Source of the DNA: Paramacrobiotus metropolitanus
Taxonomy: Eukaryota; Tardigrada; Eutardigrada; Parachela; Macrobiotidae
Reading direction: 5' to 3'
DNA length: 64,000 nucleotides
Assembly (NCBI RefSeq): GCF_019649055.1
Contig: NW_026570228.1
Location: 868,001-932,000 of the forward strand
Below, piece after piece: positions 9,647-21,125 of the stretch. Positions within the stretch are counted from its first letter, which is position 1; every line of letters starts with the position of its first letter. A program made the position numbers and the translations under genes. Under the pieces are notes generated by a model, which saw nothing but the letters and a program-made list of their open reading frames with translations, was not told where the DNA came from and did no database searches.

Positions 9647-11926
9647 ATGTTTCCCTTACGGACCAGTCAGGTCAACGTTGTGGCCGACAACAACACCCTG
9701 CTGTATGGTCGCGTAGTGGATGTGGCCGACATCGGGCTCTACATCGACCTGCTGTGCCCCGGCCCTCACCGAGAACTCTTCCCGTTCAACACGGTCTTTC
9801 TAACCAAAAACCGAGAATTCACCGAATATCATCGCGAGGCGGAGTCTTGGGAGGCGGCTTCAGTGGAAGTTTTGCGTCGAGAACATTGTGGAGGTGCATG
9901 GCGCTGGTGGCCGGGGAAAATTATCAGTCCGCTGGTGTCAAGGTTGTCCGTGTCGTGGTATTCAGAATGTACCGTGGCCGTCGTCCAGGGGCTGGGCGAC
10001 AATGGCGCCACCTGGAAGGAAATCTTCCCCCGGCACCGCATCCGCTTTCACGTGCCGGACTACTAGTGGTCGGAGCAACCGAAAAAGCGACGGCGGGTTC
10101 CAAATGTAACAGTGCCGGTGCGCATCCCACCGGGGCGCTTTGTGAAGCGCAGTATGCCGTTGCCCGCTGATTGTCATGGGATATCCGCAGTACAACTACT
10201 GCTACTGCAGTTGAGGAATGAGGCGACCATGGACCGGTTTCATGTCCTGGACTTGTTAGGTAAATCTGCCGGCCAGGTGGTTTGCGTCGACGTCGTGGAC
10301 GGACAGTTGCAGTATATTGTGGACCTGTACGATGAAGTCCCGCTTCCGCAGCCTAAAGACCCGGCTGAGGTTCGTCAATATTTTAATAAAATCGGGTGAA
10401 TTTTATTTAACGGGAAATACTGTCAACATTTCTTTCATCGGCTTGCTGAGTTATTGTTATGATTTTTTACAGAAAATCGTGCATTCATTGCACAACGCGC
10501 TGATTCAGCGCATTCCGGCCTTCCTCCGCGAGGTGGCGGATTCTTTTAAGCAAGGGATGATAGATAGATTCCCGGTACTGGGAGTGTATGTGTGGCAAGA
10601 AGTGTTCGCTCATCTGGACACGGTAGCGCGGACCCTGCTTCGCGCGGTCTGCCCCGCGTGGGAGGCTATTCTGGACACATCTGCACTGAAGGGCGACATT
10701 GTCATCGAAGTCAGCGCTGCTAGCGACAATCTGCGCTGTTTGTACTACAGGGGATACGCCCTGACCGCGCCCATCTCCCGACCGACCGCCTGGATCCTTC
10801 TACCAAGCACATTATCCTGCATAATCACGGTCACAAAAACTACATCAGTTCAGAGGGCATATGTGACGTATTAAACGTGATTCGCTACGTGGGGCGATCC
10901 CATCCCGGGATCCACCTGTCGGCTGTGTATGTCGTCGGCATTAGAAACTTGCTCGCCGAACTCGGGTATTTTCTTGCTGAGCCGGCAGGGCCACATAACT
11001 GTGCAGTGCATGATCTTGACGACTTCGCTGAAAATGCGATGCCGTGGTCTAACTGCGCTCACCTGAACCATTTTATCGCCTCGTGCCGCGGCCTGGCGTG
11101 CGATGCCGTTCATCTGGTCCGATGCAAGATGTGCCTGGAGTACGACATGCTGGACAGAATCGACAGGATCATCCAGTTTGACGTCGACATGCCGATGACG
11201 CGAGCGGTTTTTAGCGGGGATGTGGCGTCCACGGTGTGGGATGCGTTGGAGACGGCGCTGCCGGCACCCAGCGGCGAAGAGTTGCAGGCACTGTCGGACT
11301 GGTTGACCATAATTACGACGGACAACAGCCAATGGTTTCAACGCATTGCAGTCGGCAAAGTAAGGACCAGTAATGAATAAATTTCTCCTGAATTTCCTTG
11401 CAGTCAATACAGGGGTCCAGTTTAGAGTTAATGCAGATCTGTATATCCACGGACCACCAATACGTTCATGTATTTTTTTAACGGCTACCGTTGTTAATTC
11501 TAAATAGAAGTCCTTGTAAGCATACATATTTTCTGCAAGCGAATACCAACAGATTCAAGTTTTCTAATACAGCAGAATTTGGGAAATTAACTGCCTTACC
11601 AGGCCACCACACTTTGTCTACGTAAACTTTGCACATAATTTTTTCATTCAACTTTCATAATCTCGCGCATAAAAACAAAACCAGAATGTTATAGGAGTGC
11701 TAATCCATTTCTGGACCGTACTCCTTGTTAACAGGTGTTATGCACGATGCAGACCACAGACCCACGTTCGTCCTCGGCTTACCGCGGGAAAAAGTGGTGC
11801 AGGGATGGATTACAGGATCTGCGCTGGGAGAAATTATCGCGCATTGCTCTGCGCTTCCTCCTCATCCTACCCGATTTCTTGCGTGACTACCTGGCTGAAT
11901 CTCCGGTGCCATCGGACCCGGAATAA
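9647..11926 (+). pseudogene. F-box-like multi-exon gene with an in-frame stop and a frameshift
   Basis: Translation from the ATG at 9647 gives MFPLRTSQVNVV and a YGRVVDVADIGLYIDLLCPG segment. An amber TAG at 10064-10066 interrupts the frame, but the same frame continues with PKKRRRVP (nuclear-localisation-like) to about 10395. A short intron ends at 10450 or 10472. The next exon has VWQEVFAHLDTVARTLLRAV, matching an F-box (substrate adaptor of SCF ubiquitin ligases), followed by an LRR-like part. Between 10755 and 10800 the coding frame shifts; it resumes as THIILHN-type sequence (TKHIILHNHGHKNY) and runs to 11359. A 375-bp phase-0 intron (11360-11734) joins the last exon, 11735-11926, with TTDPRSSSAYRGKKWC. 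I associate this layout with a family in tardigrade genomes, from memory only. Two independent lesions favour a pseudogene; sequence error or stop readthrough are the alternatives. Confidence 0.6.
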
Positions 11927-12735
11927 CAAGCGGCGGTTTTCAACTAACATCCGACAGTCATCCGTCTTCTTTTGCTGTTGTAATTCAGTGTTATCACATG
12001 TAGTATACCGGCTTTGGTTTGCTCGTTTGTTCATTTGTTATCTTGCATTGGGCGTTTTGATGGACGGTTTTTTGATTGTGTTTTTCCAGCACAGCTTTAG
12101 ATGAGATTTTGTTTTTAACGTAATGGTTGCGTAGCAGTGATATCATTGCTTTATGTGATTTCTTCAGTTTGGAGTTCATGTTGCACACGGCGATTTTATA
12201 AAATATTATAAATGATAAATCCATATGAGCCAATAAAATTAAGTTTGTTGCGTACAGAGTGGCCATCATAGAACTGAAAACCATGATCAGTTAATCATGA
12301 TGCATAAACCGGCTAAAGGTACTGGCCATTTAACATTTTCTACATTTACCGGAATTTACGTAGAAAACTAAAAGTGTGGAATTAACGTAGATGGTCTGTC
12401 TGCGAATGCTGTAGAAGCTGCGTTATGTGGCAGGAAGCGGGGCAGCTTCAGGAGAAAGCGCCTATTAAAACATAACACACAAATCGGGGTATCAAACCGT
12501 AGTGATTCCATTGAATTACTGGTAAAACAATTCCGTGTGCAAATTTTCAAAGACACTTCGACGTTTTTCGCATTCCGCACGTTTTCACAATATGGACACC
12601 GCGTACCGGACACCAGATACACGGTATTCTCCGCGCTGTGCCACATGACAAAACTTTTCACAAATTGATCATTTGATAATGATGGTTATTTTACACGCTT
12701 GTAAAAAAGATCAGTAAAAGTTTACCTTCTTCGCT
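11927..12735. other. Intergenic stretch
   Basis: No supported gene. A minus-strand frame at 12368-12661 has several Cys residues (CPYCENV, CVLCF) and could be an exon following 12736-13035, but no acceptor joins it in the right phase, so I do not annotate it. Confidence 0.3.
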
Positions 12736-13035
12736 TTGAACTCGCCGTGGGTGTATCGTTTCGCCTGGCTCAGGAGGATGAGTTGGCTGCTGGCGGTCAA
12801 ATCGGGGGTCCCGGTCTGCAAACTGCACCCGGGCCATCTCGGAGATGAATCCCATGCTCGCCCGAACGTAGGTGGCACTGGCGACGTCCGGGTGAGTTGC
12901 TCCAGGGGTACTCGGCGGCGGGATAGGCCAGGTAGTCACCGTCGGGCCTCCTGTCTCGTGGTTAAACTGCGAGCGCTGGCTCACCACTTCGAATATGGTG
13001 AGAGCGCGACAGTTTGCGGACTGACGCGCCGCCAA
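12736..13035 (-). CDS. Candidate exon of an unrecognised gene
   Basis: A GC-rich minus-strand frame with coding-like composition reads CRALTIFEVVSQRSQFNHET, then a Pro/Thr-rich stretch (WPIPPPSTPGATHP) and FISEMARVQFADRDPRFD. It ends at a good donor (GAAG|GTAAAC near 12735). I recognise no domain. An overlapping plus-strand frame exists, but its protein is rich in Arg/Ser and looks like a shadow. The start is not resolved: an ATG in another frame lies at about 13056, and an upstream exon may be needed. Confidence 0.3.
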
Positions 13036-13795
13036 ATTGCCAACGATCAGCCATTATTATTCGTTCGAATAATGAACTCGATGCCCGCAGACCTGGAATA
13101 TCCATCATATCTGCAGGTAGCTTCCACCGGCATGCGTACAGTACGTTTAGAAATCCTTCTAATTTCTAATATTTGGACGGAAAGATCGGCGAAACAATGG
13201 CAGAATTTAACTGTATGAGAATCAGCAAAAAACTCTACTGGTCAGCGTCTGCCAATCATGGTGTTATTATAATTATTATTTTAATAAGAAATCTGATATC
13301 GCAACAATTAGGTGAAGTTACAACCCAGATCCAGTACCGGTGGTATCATTTTTCAAGACGCAGTTTTGTCCGAATAATGCATGTTACGAGTAATGTGCGC
13401 TACTGGTTGTATGGTTGTATTGATGGTTGTATTGATACCACGTGGCCTAGTAAATGGTTAAAGACTTGTAAACATATCTGATCAGAAGTCCGTTAATTAG
13501 GTGCGTTATTATTTCAAACAAATATTTATTACATTATAGGCTATTAGTGTGTACAGTAATAATTATGGCTACAAACAACACGTAAGAGCTGCACCGAAAG
13601 ACGGAAAGCTACGAATAACCGCGTTATTAAGAAAATTGTTAAGAAAGTAAAATTTTTTGCACAAAACTGTGTCTGAATGAGTACAGCGCAGACTTATAAA
13701 CTAATGTATAGGCAATCGACTCAATCACCACCGCATCACAAAAAAAAGCAGCAAATGTGTAATTACGGCAAAACGAAAATTTAGAAATTACAGTA
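13036..13795. other. Intergenic stretch left of GPCR 2
   Basis: No gene seen. Minus-strand AATAAA (plus-strand TTTATT, about 13524-13529) lies some 270 bp past the stop of the receptor at 13796 and may be its poly(A) signal. Two near-identical GGTTGTATTGAT words repeat at about 13412-13435. Confidence 0.35.
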
Positions 13796-14770
13796 CTATT
13801 GTTGTCTAGTAAGTTTTTTCCGCAGTGCAGTCCTAATGCTGTGTGACATGAGGATGATTAAAATAGGATCCAACACTGGCTGCACGGAATTTAGTGACAA
13901 CAGATACGGAATCAGACTGTTTTCCATCGGTGTCAGGGATCGGAATGACCAGATAACGAAAATTGTTTCATACGGTAACCAACTGATCACCGCTGAAATG
14001 GTCAAGGCAGTGAACATCCCGAAAAATCCATTACGCTTGTCAGTTGTTTGCAACGCATTGGCCGAAGGTTGATTTGTTGAACCTCCCGTACTGCGCCTAC
14101 TGGGAAGAATCGTACCCGGTCGGCGTCGCTTAACAACAACAAAAATCCATGCCAGAAAAATGATAATGCCCGGAAACTCATAGACTAACATCTGCGCGGT
14201 TTGGTACCACGTTGGCATCCCTTCCGTGTTCACGTAACACCCATACGTCGGGATAGGAGCACGGTAATACAAAATATCCATGATAACGCCCGGCAAACAC
14301 ACTGCATGCACATACACGATGACGAAGACAATTGACGATAGCGCCAATTTGCTGGAATGATTTTGACGATACGATACCGGCAATCCAACCGCCCAGACAC
14401 GGTTCAGCGCGATAACAATGTGCAGATTATCCGGCAGACCGACAATACACCAGGCCACATAGTTGCGAAAGTTACACAGCGTTAAATTGTAAAAGATGTG
14501 CGGGCAAATTTCCCGCACAAAATTGATGAATCCATGAAGCGATTTCAGCGCATTAAACAGCAGCAATGCGGTGACATATGTGGCAAAGGATGAACGGAGT
14601 TCCGGTGTTGTGATGAAGATTATGGCTAACACGCCATTCAAAAACAACATCGGGACACTGCAGATTAGCATTAACAATGGAGGAAAGGTCCATGCGTGAC
14701 AGGTCGGTGACTGTTCGTTTGAGGCATTTACGTGGATAACTAAAGCGGTTACAACGGTGCGGTTGTCCAT
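13796..14770 (-). CDS. Orphan class A GPCR, single exon (cluster member 2)
   Basis: A 324-residue intronless receptor. The start MDNRTVV has sequon NRT, with a second (NAS) at residue 15. Helix 1 begins near residue 31 (LLMLICSVPM). It has the cluster signature: TPELRSSFATYVTALLLFNA, ALNRVWAVGLPVSYR in place of the DRY box, loop 2 TYGCYVNTEGMPTWYQTA with the disulfide Cys, SWLPYE in helix 6 and LDPILI in helix 7. Loop 3 is basic and Ser-rich (KRRRPGTILPSRRSTGG), a likely G-protein and kinase contact. The tail is very short and basic (RKKLTRQQ), with no Cys. It is most similar to the copy at 17.6 kb, with the same length, start and tail, so these two are probably a recent tandem pair. Confidence 0.92.
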   Translation of the reverse strand: MDNRTVVTALVIHVNASNEQSPTCHAWTFPPLLMLICSVPMLFLNGVLAIIFITTPELRSSFATYVTALLLFNALKSLHGFINFVREICPHIFYNLTLCNFRNYVAWCIVGLPDNLHIVIALNRVWAVGLPVSYRQNHSSKLALSSIVFVIVYVHAVCLPGVIMDILYYRAPIPTYGCYVNTEGMPTWYQTAQMLVYEFPGIIIFLAWIFVVVKRRRPGTILPSRRSTGGSTNQPSANALQTTDKRNGFFGMFTALTISAVISWLPYETIFVIWSFRSLTPMENSLIPYLLSLNSVQPVLDPILIILMSHSIRTALRKKLTRQQ

Positions 14771-17554
14771 TTCAGGAAATATCCTTACCAGTTGCCCAAT
14801 TTGGTCATAGTTTTCCAGCAGCTGTAGCCTAAAATTCCCTGAATTATTCGTCGTGGCTGTTAATTAGACTGAATCTACGCGCTGCGTTAGAGAGAAGGAA
14901 ATTGAAAATTGAATTACCCACTTGCGCGACATTAGCGCATCCACGCCGTAATATCAAATTTCTTCGTTACTCGGCGACAGAATCATGTTCCGTTAATGCC
15001 GTTACGGCAACGACTAAGGTCACGGACATCAGATGCTGTTTTGACTCCTTAGAAAGGGCGATGGAATCAATAACACCACGGTTGAAGTGACCGATGCCAG
15101 ATAAAATTATAATGACTGGAAGGATCACATCACAAAATCGGGACTGCCTTCAAATGATAATATGTCTCCTTCGGTTACCATTGTCAAGTTAATAGAGCTG
15201 CTTTCTATTATGCCGCATCTAGTCAAAACATGGAAAGTCTAGCGTATCGTTGCAACGCGTATATTGGCGCAAATTCTTATGTCACATTTTAAAGAAGAGA
15301 CGTTTCAGGAATCAAAGCCGAACTTTCGGCGGAGTAACTACTGTTAGCATACGGATTGTGGTGCTGACAACCCGAAAAACCTATAAAATCGCTTCAACCA
15401 AATTAAGTCCGAAAAACAACCGGTCACGGTTGCAGTATTACATTGAATGCGTCTGGATCTCATCGTTGCCGTTAACGTCATCTGGCGCTCCAGACATCAA
15501 GCGGACCATCTAAATCCTGCGACAACGATGTAGATAATAATTTAATCAGAGGTGTGACGACGAAGCTGTATCGCAGCCACATATTAGTACAGCTTTTATA
15601 TGAACGTGCCGATTAGCTGCAAGCCTGCAAGTGATCACGCATATGACCGGAAATTCCCACTCTGAACCGATTGGGGCATTTGGGTTTCTGTGCTAACTAA
15701 AAAATGCATGATAATCTGATCATCAGTTCATGCAAAAACAGAAGCACTATAACAGCCTTAACGGTTTTCTCCGAGCGTCACCAGTGTCCGGTAATTGCAT
15801 AAGCTCCATGATCCTCCGTCTGTGACATCCGCGTTTCCGCCCTTGATATTGAAGCGCTTATGCATTACGTAATAATTATGCAATGGAAAATCGTAATAGG
15901 GAATTAATGCAGCCGGCATGTCGACTTCGGTTTTCGCCTCTGTTTAGCACACTTGGCAGCCATGATCGACAGGCCATCGATTCCTTTGAATCAAGATTCG
16001 TTTATATTATTTTCATTGCAAAGTTAAACTGGTTAGCTTGCATCCGGACAATTAACAGTCACCTATCGGAACCGTTGCGGAGATTGGCAGCTTCGACAAT
16101 ATTTGTAGTCGTTCTACTACGCCGGCAATATTTGTACTTACCATGGTCAGTTTGCTTTGTAGACTGATTGCATCGCGCGAGGCTCTTGGATGGAAAGTTT
16201 TGCAGTTTAGCAGTAAAACCGAATCTGCCATTTCAGTTTTTAATGCCACCTTGTACCATCTGTCTCATAAACAAAGCTTTCTTCCACGGCTGTGATTTCG
16301 TAAATTATATCGATCGCTGTAAGTTGTCCTGCATATTCAGTCGGTGATCGTGCAGCAACGGAAGAATAAGAGAGCCAATAAGCAGCTGCGCCACGTTTCA
16401 AAATCACTCGAAAGGCGAACCTAATAAACAGGGTAGTACCGACTAGTACGCTGTCACCGCTACAGTGCTACACGTTACAATTGCAGCGTGTTCAAAAACA
16501 ACCAACAAATCGCTCCAAATAACAAACAGGCATTGATGTACTGATTTCTGCCCTAATGTACAGTACAATGCAGCCTTACCTGACTGTTGATGTAACGTTT
16601 GGACGTTGAAACACTAGGGTAGATGAGCATTACAGAATTTTGCCCTATACCTAATGTAACCAGTCCAGAGAAAAATTAACCGCTATACAAAACGTTGTTA
16701 CAAGAAAAATCAGCTGCTTAAGCAAGCAATCTGTTTTTTATAGATTACTAAAACAACAAAGCGTACCACGGCTAGTCTCAGTTCCAAGTTTAACGCGGGT
16801 CGGAAACCGAATGGCGATTAATATCCATGATGGCTTTTATCTCTGTAGAAACAGATACGAATTGGAATCGCCTGCATTTTCTGAAGCGATGGCCCAGAAC
16901 CGGACGGTGTGGCACTGACACGATAGGAAAAGGGAAGGGCGCTGGCGTGGGAATATACCATCTTTATAGGGAACAGAGCCCCAGGCGGCAAATTCAGATG
17001 CGATTTTGTGCGTTATTCAACCGTCTAGATTCAACGTTTGTGCGTTATTCAACCGTCCGGATTTGAAAATGCCGCTAAACGTGTGGAATACTCGTATTGA
17101 AGCCTGATATTTGTGTGATTTGTTGAATCAAATCAGTTTTTGTTATTTTCCTTTTTTATTATGATTATTTTCCGTTATTCAATAAATTACCGTTTATTTA
17201 ATCAACGGACACTAGCTTGCAAGCATCAGTAAAAAGACAGCTTTACGGGTAGTTAAGGGAATAAGTTCGAGCAGTGCGATAAAGGCCAACGCGGTATGGG
17301 AAATGTTGTATTATTGAAGCATTGCTGGCGTATATTAATGCTGATTAGGATTGTTAGCTAACACTTTTATCATGTTGTGATGGACCACTGAAGGCTTAGG
17401 TATCTTGCACCAAACACAACATAGCTGTGCAGATTTATTAGAGGCTAGCCAGTCGTGCTTTTTGATTGTCCGCAGTGATGTAAGTATACGTCTATACTTA
17501 CATCGGAAACAACAAAATAAACGAGATTGAGAAACTGCAGTAATATAAAAATTA
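14771..17554. other. Intergenic stretch between GPCRs 2 and 3
   Basis: No supported gene in 2.8 kb. Frames at 15250-15513, 15883-16167 and 16827-17066 have no motif, no splice partners and no family resemblance. The motif GTGCGTTATTCAACCGTC(T/C) repeats at about 17008 and 17039. Confidence 0.35.
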
Positions 17555-18529
17555 TTACAGCTGCCGAGCAAGCTTCTTTCGCAATGCAGTTCTAAAACTG
17601 CGCGGCATTAGCACTATTAGAATCGGATCTAGCAGCGGTTGTACGCAGTTCAAGGATAGCAGATAAGGGATCAGGCTGTTCTCCGCCGGCGTCAGAGGTC
17701 GGAATGACCAAATGACGAAAATGGTTTCATACGGCAACCAACTGATCACCGCCGAAATGGTCAGTGCCGTGAACATCCCAAAAAACCCATTCCGCTTGTC
17801 AGCAGTTTGCATCACATTGGCCGAAGATCGATTCCCCGAAACTCCCGTGTTGCGCCTGCTTGGAAGAACCGTGGTCTGCCTGCGTCGTTTGACAACGACA
17901 AAAATCCACGTCACGAGAATGATAATCCCGGGAAACTCAAAGATCAGCAACTGCGCAGTTCGATACCATGCTGGCATTCCCTCCGTATTCACGTAACAGC
18001 CGTACGTTGAGATGGGGGCGCGATAGTACAGACTGTCCATGATAACGCCCGGCAGGCAAATTACGTGCACGTAAATGATGACAAAGACAATCGATACCAA
18101 CGCCAGTTTTGTGGAATGGTGTTGGCGATACGATACCGGCAGTCCAACCGCCCAGACACGGTTCAACGCGATGATAATGTGGAGATTGTCCGGAAGAGGG
18201 ACAATGCACCAAGCCACATAATTGCGGGCATCACACAGTATTGTGTTATACAAAGCATTCGGGCATACTTGCTGTACTACTGCAATGAATCCATGCACCG
18301 ATTTCAGCGCGTTGAACAGGAGCAGTGCGGTGACGTACACGGCGAACGATGAACGGAGTTCCGGGGTGATTACAAAGATTATAGCCAATGCGGCGTTCAA
18401 AAACAAAATTGGTATACTGCAGATCAGCATCAAAAAGGAAGCAAAGGTCCATGCGTTACAGGTTGGAGCCATGTCTTTTGTGGCATTTGCAGGGATAGCT
18501 AAGACAGCAACAACAGTGCGGTTGTCCAT
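17555..18529 (-). CDS. Orphan class A GPCR, single exon (cluster member 3)
   Basis: A 324-residue intronless receptor, the closest sister of the copy at 13.8 kb. The start MDNRTVVAVLAIPANAT carries two sequons. The signature elements are intact: TPELRSSFAVYVTALLLFNA, ALNRVWAVGLPVSYRQHHS, loop 2 STYGCYVNTEGMPAWYRTA, SWLPYETIFVIWSFRPLTP and LDPILIVL. The loop 2 WYR codon is CGA, which is the state from which the TGA stop of the 21.5-kb pseudogene can be derived by one C-to-T change. Differences from the 13.8-kb copy are concentrated in the N-terminus, the stretch just before helix 3 and loop 3. A signalling role through G proteins is expected from the fold; the ligand is unknown. Confidence 0.92.
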   Translation of the reverse strand: MDNRTVVAVLAIPANATKDMAPTCNAWTFASFLMLICSIPILFLNAALAIIFVITPELRSSFAVYVTALLLFNALKSVHGFIAVVQQVCPNALYNTILCDARNYVAWCIVPLPDNLHIIIALNRVWAVGLPVSYRQHHSTKLALVSIVFVIIYVHVICLPGVIMDSLYYRAPISTYGCYVNTEGMPAWYRTAQLLIFEFPGIIILVTWIFVVVKRRRQTTVLPSRRNTGVSGNRSSANVMQTADKRNGFFGMFTALTISAVISWLPYETIFVIWSFRPLTPAENSLIPYLLSLNCVQPLLDPILIVLMPRSFRTALRKKLARQL

Positions 18530-20863
18530 TCCTGAGATAATGTTGAAAATGTTTGAATGACTTGGGAATTGCTGTTAGGAAGCTAGTCACTAGCTGCAGT
18601 GAAGTTTTAATTGATCTAATGATCTGGTGTATTAATTAGTGCCGTCCTTGACAAATAATATTCTCATGGTGAATTAGATAAAACTTCGCATCAGTGAAAG
18701 CTCAGTCTGCTGATCGGAAACGGAACGGATTTTATCGGTCAAATGATAAAATGGTTAAAAACAGAATATGTAAGCAGCGACCAAGAAGAACAAGGCGACA
18801 CAAAGAGGATGCTCTATTTCATGCAAGAGCATCATGACCCAAACTGCTTGTACAGCGCTTTGAAAGAGCTGCTAGATGTAAAGGTCAGAAAAGGATGCAG
18901 TTTATGCCAAATCATTTACGAGTACGATTACCAGAAGCGAGAAAACACTGGATCGCTGTAGCTCGATTACATCAGATCGTCTCGTGCGTAAGAAAGGAAA
19001 AGGCGAACAAAGTCAGGCTGAGAAACACCATGTCCAGCTTCCGGCAAACCTGGCGCACTCAGGCGGCTCTCATTACAATCTCATGACTTGCAATAAACAT
19101 GGCGAATCCACTAAGCGACGTTCGTTTTAACTGTCGTGGTTTTAACCGAAATTATCGGTCACTTTTAAAGGCTGCAAAAAACATGATCTGGATATCTGAC
19201 AGAATTAGTGCATACCAGAATCTCGTATCCAGGATATCAACTCAAACTTGTTTTGGTAGCCTCCGGAAGAGACGTTTGTAACAATCATGTATCTGTACGA
19301 CATACATGTTTACCAGTACATATGTCATCTCAAAATGGCAAATTGATCATTCTTCACGTGTTCGGTCAATCGGCGACAAAACTTCCGACTGTTGTGACCG
19401 TAAATGTATGGCCAGCCTATTCTGGAGACCTAATGACAGGATGCGTGCTGACGCTAATGCCGGGTTTCTCTAAGAGCATGTTGACCAATACAGAATGCCA
19501 TGTGCAAATGCCTGGATTTGTCAGAATGGTAAGAGTGATGTAGACGTGCGTCAGGAGATCACAGATCAAGGCTAATATACAGTCGTTGCTTTTGTCTTGT
19601 TACTGTTTAGTTTGCAGTCGAGGAAAGCTAAAGAGGGAAGCGCTCAGTCGAACGTGACAATTTGAAAACCCGTTGATACTTGTGATCATGATTCATGAAA
19701 GCAAACCCGTTGCCAACAATATTTAATTCAGTGTTCTGTTACTGAACAGACAGTACTAATGGAAAGCTACTCAGTAAACGAGGAACCTTAAACAATAAAT
19801 CAATAAATAACCAGCAACGATTTCTAGGTGTAGCCAGCGGAAGGCCTGATATTGAGCAATACGTAACGAATAACGATTTCCAGGTGTGGTACAGTACTAA
19901 TAGATTATTAATTCGATCGCAATCACGGCTCACGATCAAATCTTTTAGCAGGACACGAAATGGTTTGGCAATAAAATCGAATCCCTTTGGCAATTTTTAA
20001 TTTTTGAACAACTTGTGCCTCCTGGATAACGCTCAAACCTATCCACCCGGCAAAGGGTATCATCGTGAGCTGTGAGTCAACAAAAACCTTTCTAGCTGCG
20101 ACAGGCGCAGTGGCTCGCCACATGCCGTCCATGCACGTGAGAAATTTAGGACTAGGTAGTCTGACATCCCGAGGGTCTGCTGATCCCTTGCTAAGATGCG
20201 TAGTATCTCACAGTAAGATATGTCAGTGAATCAGAAATAAAATCAAGAATTAGCTTTAACGGAATGCTCACCGAATCCGCGATTTGTACGGACAGTACTA
20301 CCGGTAGATGTTGCAGTGCCGTCACTGCCAGTCGCAGAGTGTTCACTACCAACCAAGTCAAACCAACTACTCGTAACTGTTGCACGTACTTGTACAGGCG
20401 GTACGGCTTACCTACGCTTTTACTAAAAAATCTTGGAGCGCTGCCCAATTGGCACGAAAATTTAAATGTCGAAAGTATTCGTTTTTGAAAAGTAAATATC
20501 TTTTCGATCCCTTGTGGTTGCAACGCTGAATGTTTTTCATACTATGGCTGTAGGCGTGATTTTGGTTTGTAAGATCTAAACGTCTAATAAACTGCCTGCA
20601 ATGATTGCAGGCAGTTAGTGTTTGCCCGGCTTGGTTAGACCTTCGAACGGCGGTGTCAGAATAATTTCGATAGCGTTTGTTCGTTCGGTTAGTATTAATT
20701 TACTGCCTTCACACGCGGAGTCACAGATTGAGCAACAAAAGCCGGTTAATATAGCCAGCACTTGATTACTGCACCATACAAGCTAAAATGGAAGGAGCAA
20801 AAGAACAAGCGCATTAAACAATAAGCATTCAGCAGCATTGAAGCATTAAGTTACTGTACACTA
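18530..20863. other. Intergenic stretch, possible small exon
   Basis: A plus-strand frame at 18743-18961 (MIKWLKTEYVSSDQEEQGDT, then FMQEHHDPNCLYSALKELLD) is the most protein-like item but has no recognised domain or clear splice sites. The remainder to 20.86 kb shows no supported gene. A short perfect hairpin is listed separately. Confidence 0.3.
20590..20616. repeat. Short perfect hairpin
   Basis: AACTGCCTGCAAT and its exact reverse complement are separated by one G. It is 13 bp per arm, with no T-run, and lies in a gene-free stretch. Its function is unknown; a cruciform seed or the remnant of an inverted-repeat element is possible. Confidence 0.6.
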
Positions 20864-21040
20864 ACCCTGCACTTGAAGGAAATTTGTACGCTATGAGCGG
20901 CACGGAGTTGTATAGCCGGATAAACGTTCAACCAATTCACGTTCTAACATGCACTAGCTGCAAGCCGTGTGTGTGAATGGTGAATGCGGTCGTACAAGTG
21001 CGTGTGGCTGCACTGTACAAATTTCCTTCAAGTGCAGGGT
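20864..21040. mobile_element. MITE with perfect terminal inverted repeats, TA-flanked
   Basis: The ends match perfectly over 28 bp when the flanking TA is included (20862-20889 versus 21015-21042). The core of the repeat is ACCCTGCACTTGAAGGAAAT. A TA dinucleotide at both borders fits a Tc1/mariner-type target duplication. The interior is too short to code for a protein. It is inserted beyond the 3' end of the broken GPCR at 21.5 kb. Confidence 0.8.
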
Positions 21041-21125
21041 TACGATACAGTAATTAAACTGCATTCTCCACTGTATCAATACTTCTTCCCTCCACTTTAA
21101 CATGACTGCAGGTGATAATGGTTCT

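Noticed and set aside
11404-11481. Short exon ending the F-box-like gene at 11481 after a 44-bp intron
   Set aside because: The 375-bp phase-0 alternative joins to the TTDPRSSSAYRGKKWC exon, which looks like the genuine family C-terminus, and 44 bp is very short for an intron.
12368-12661. Cys-bearing minus-strand frame as a zinc-binding exon
   Set aside because: Cys spacing fits no known finger and the junction phase to the neighbouring candidate exon does not match.
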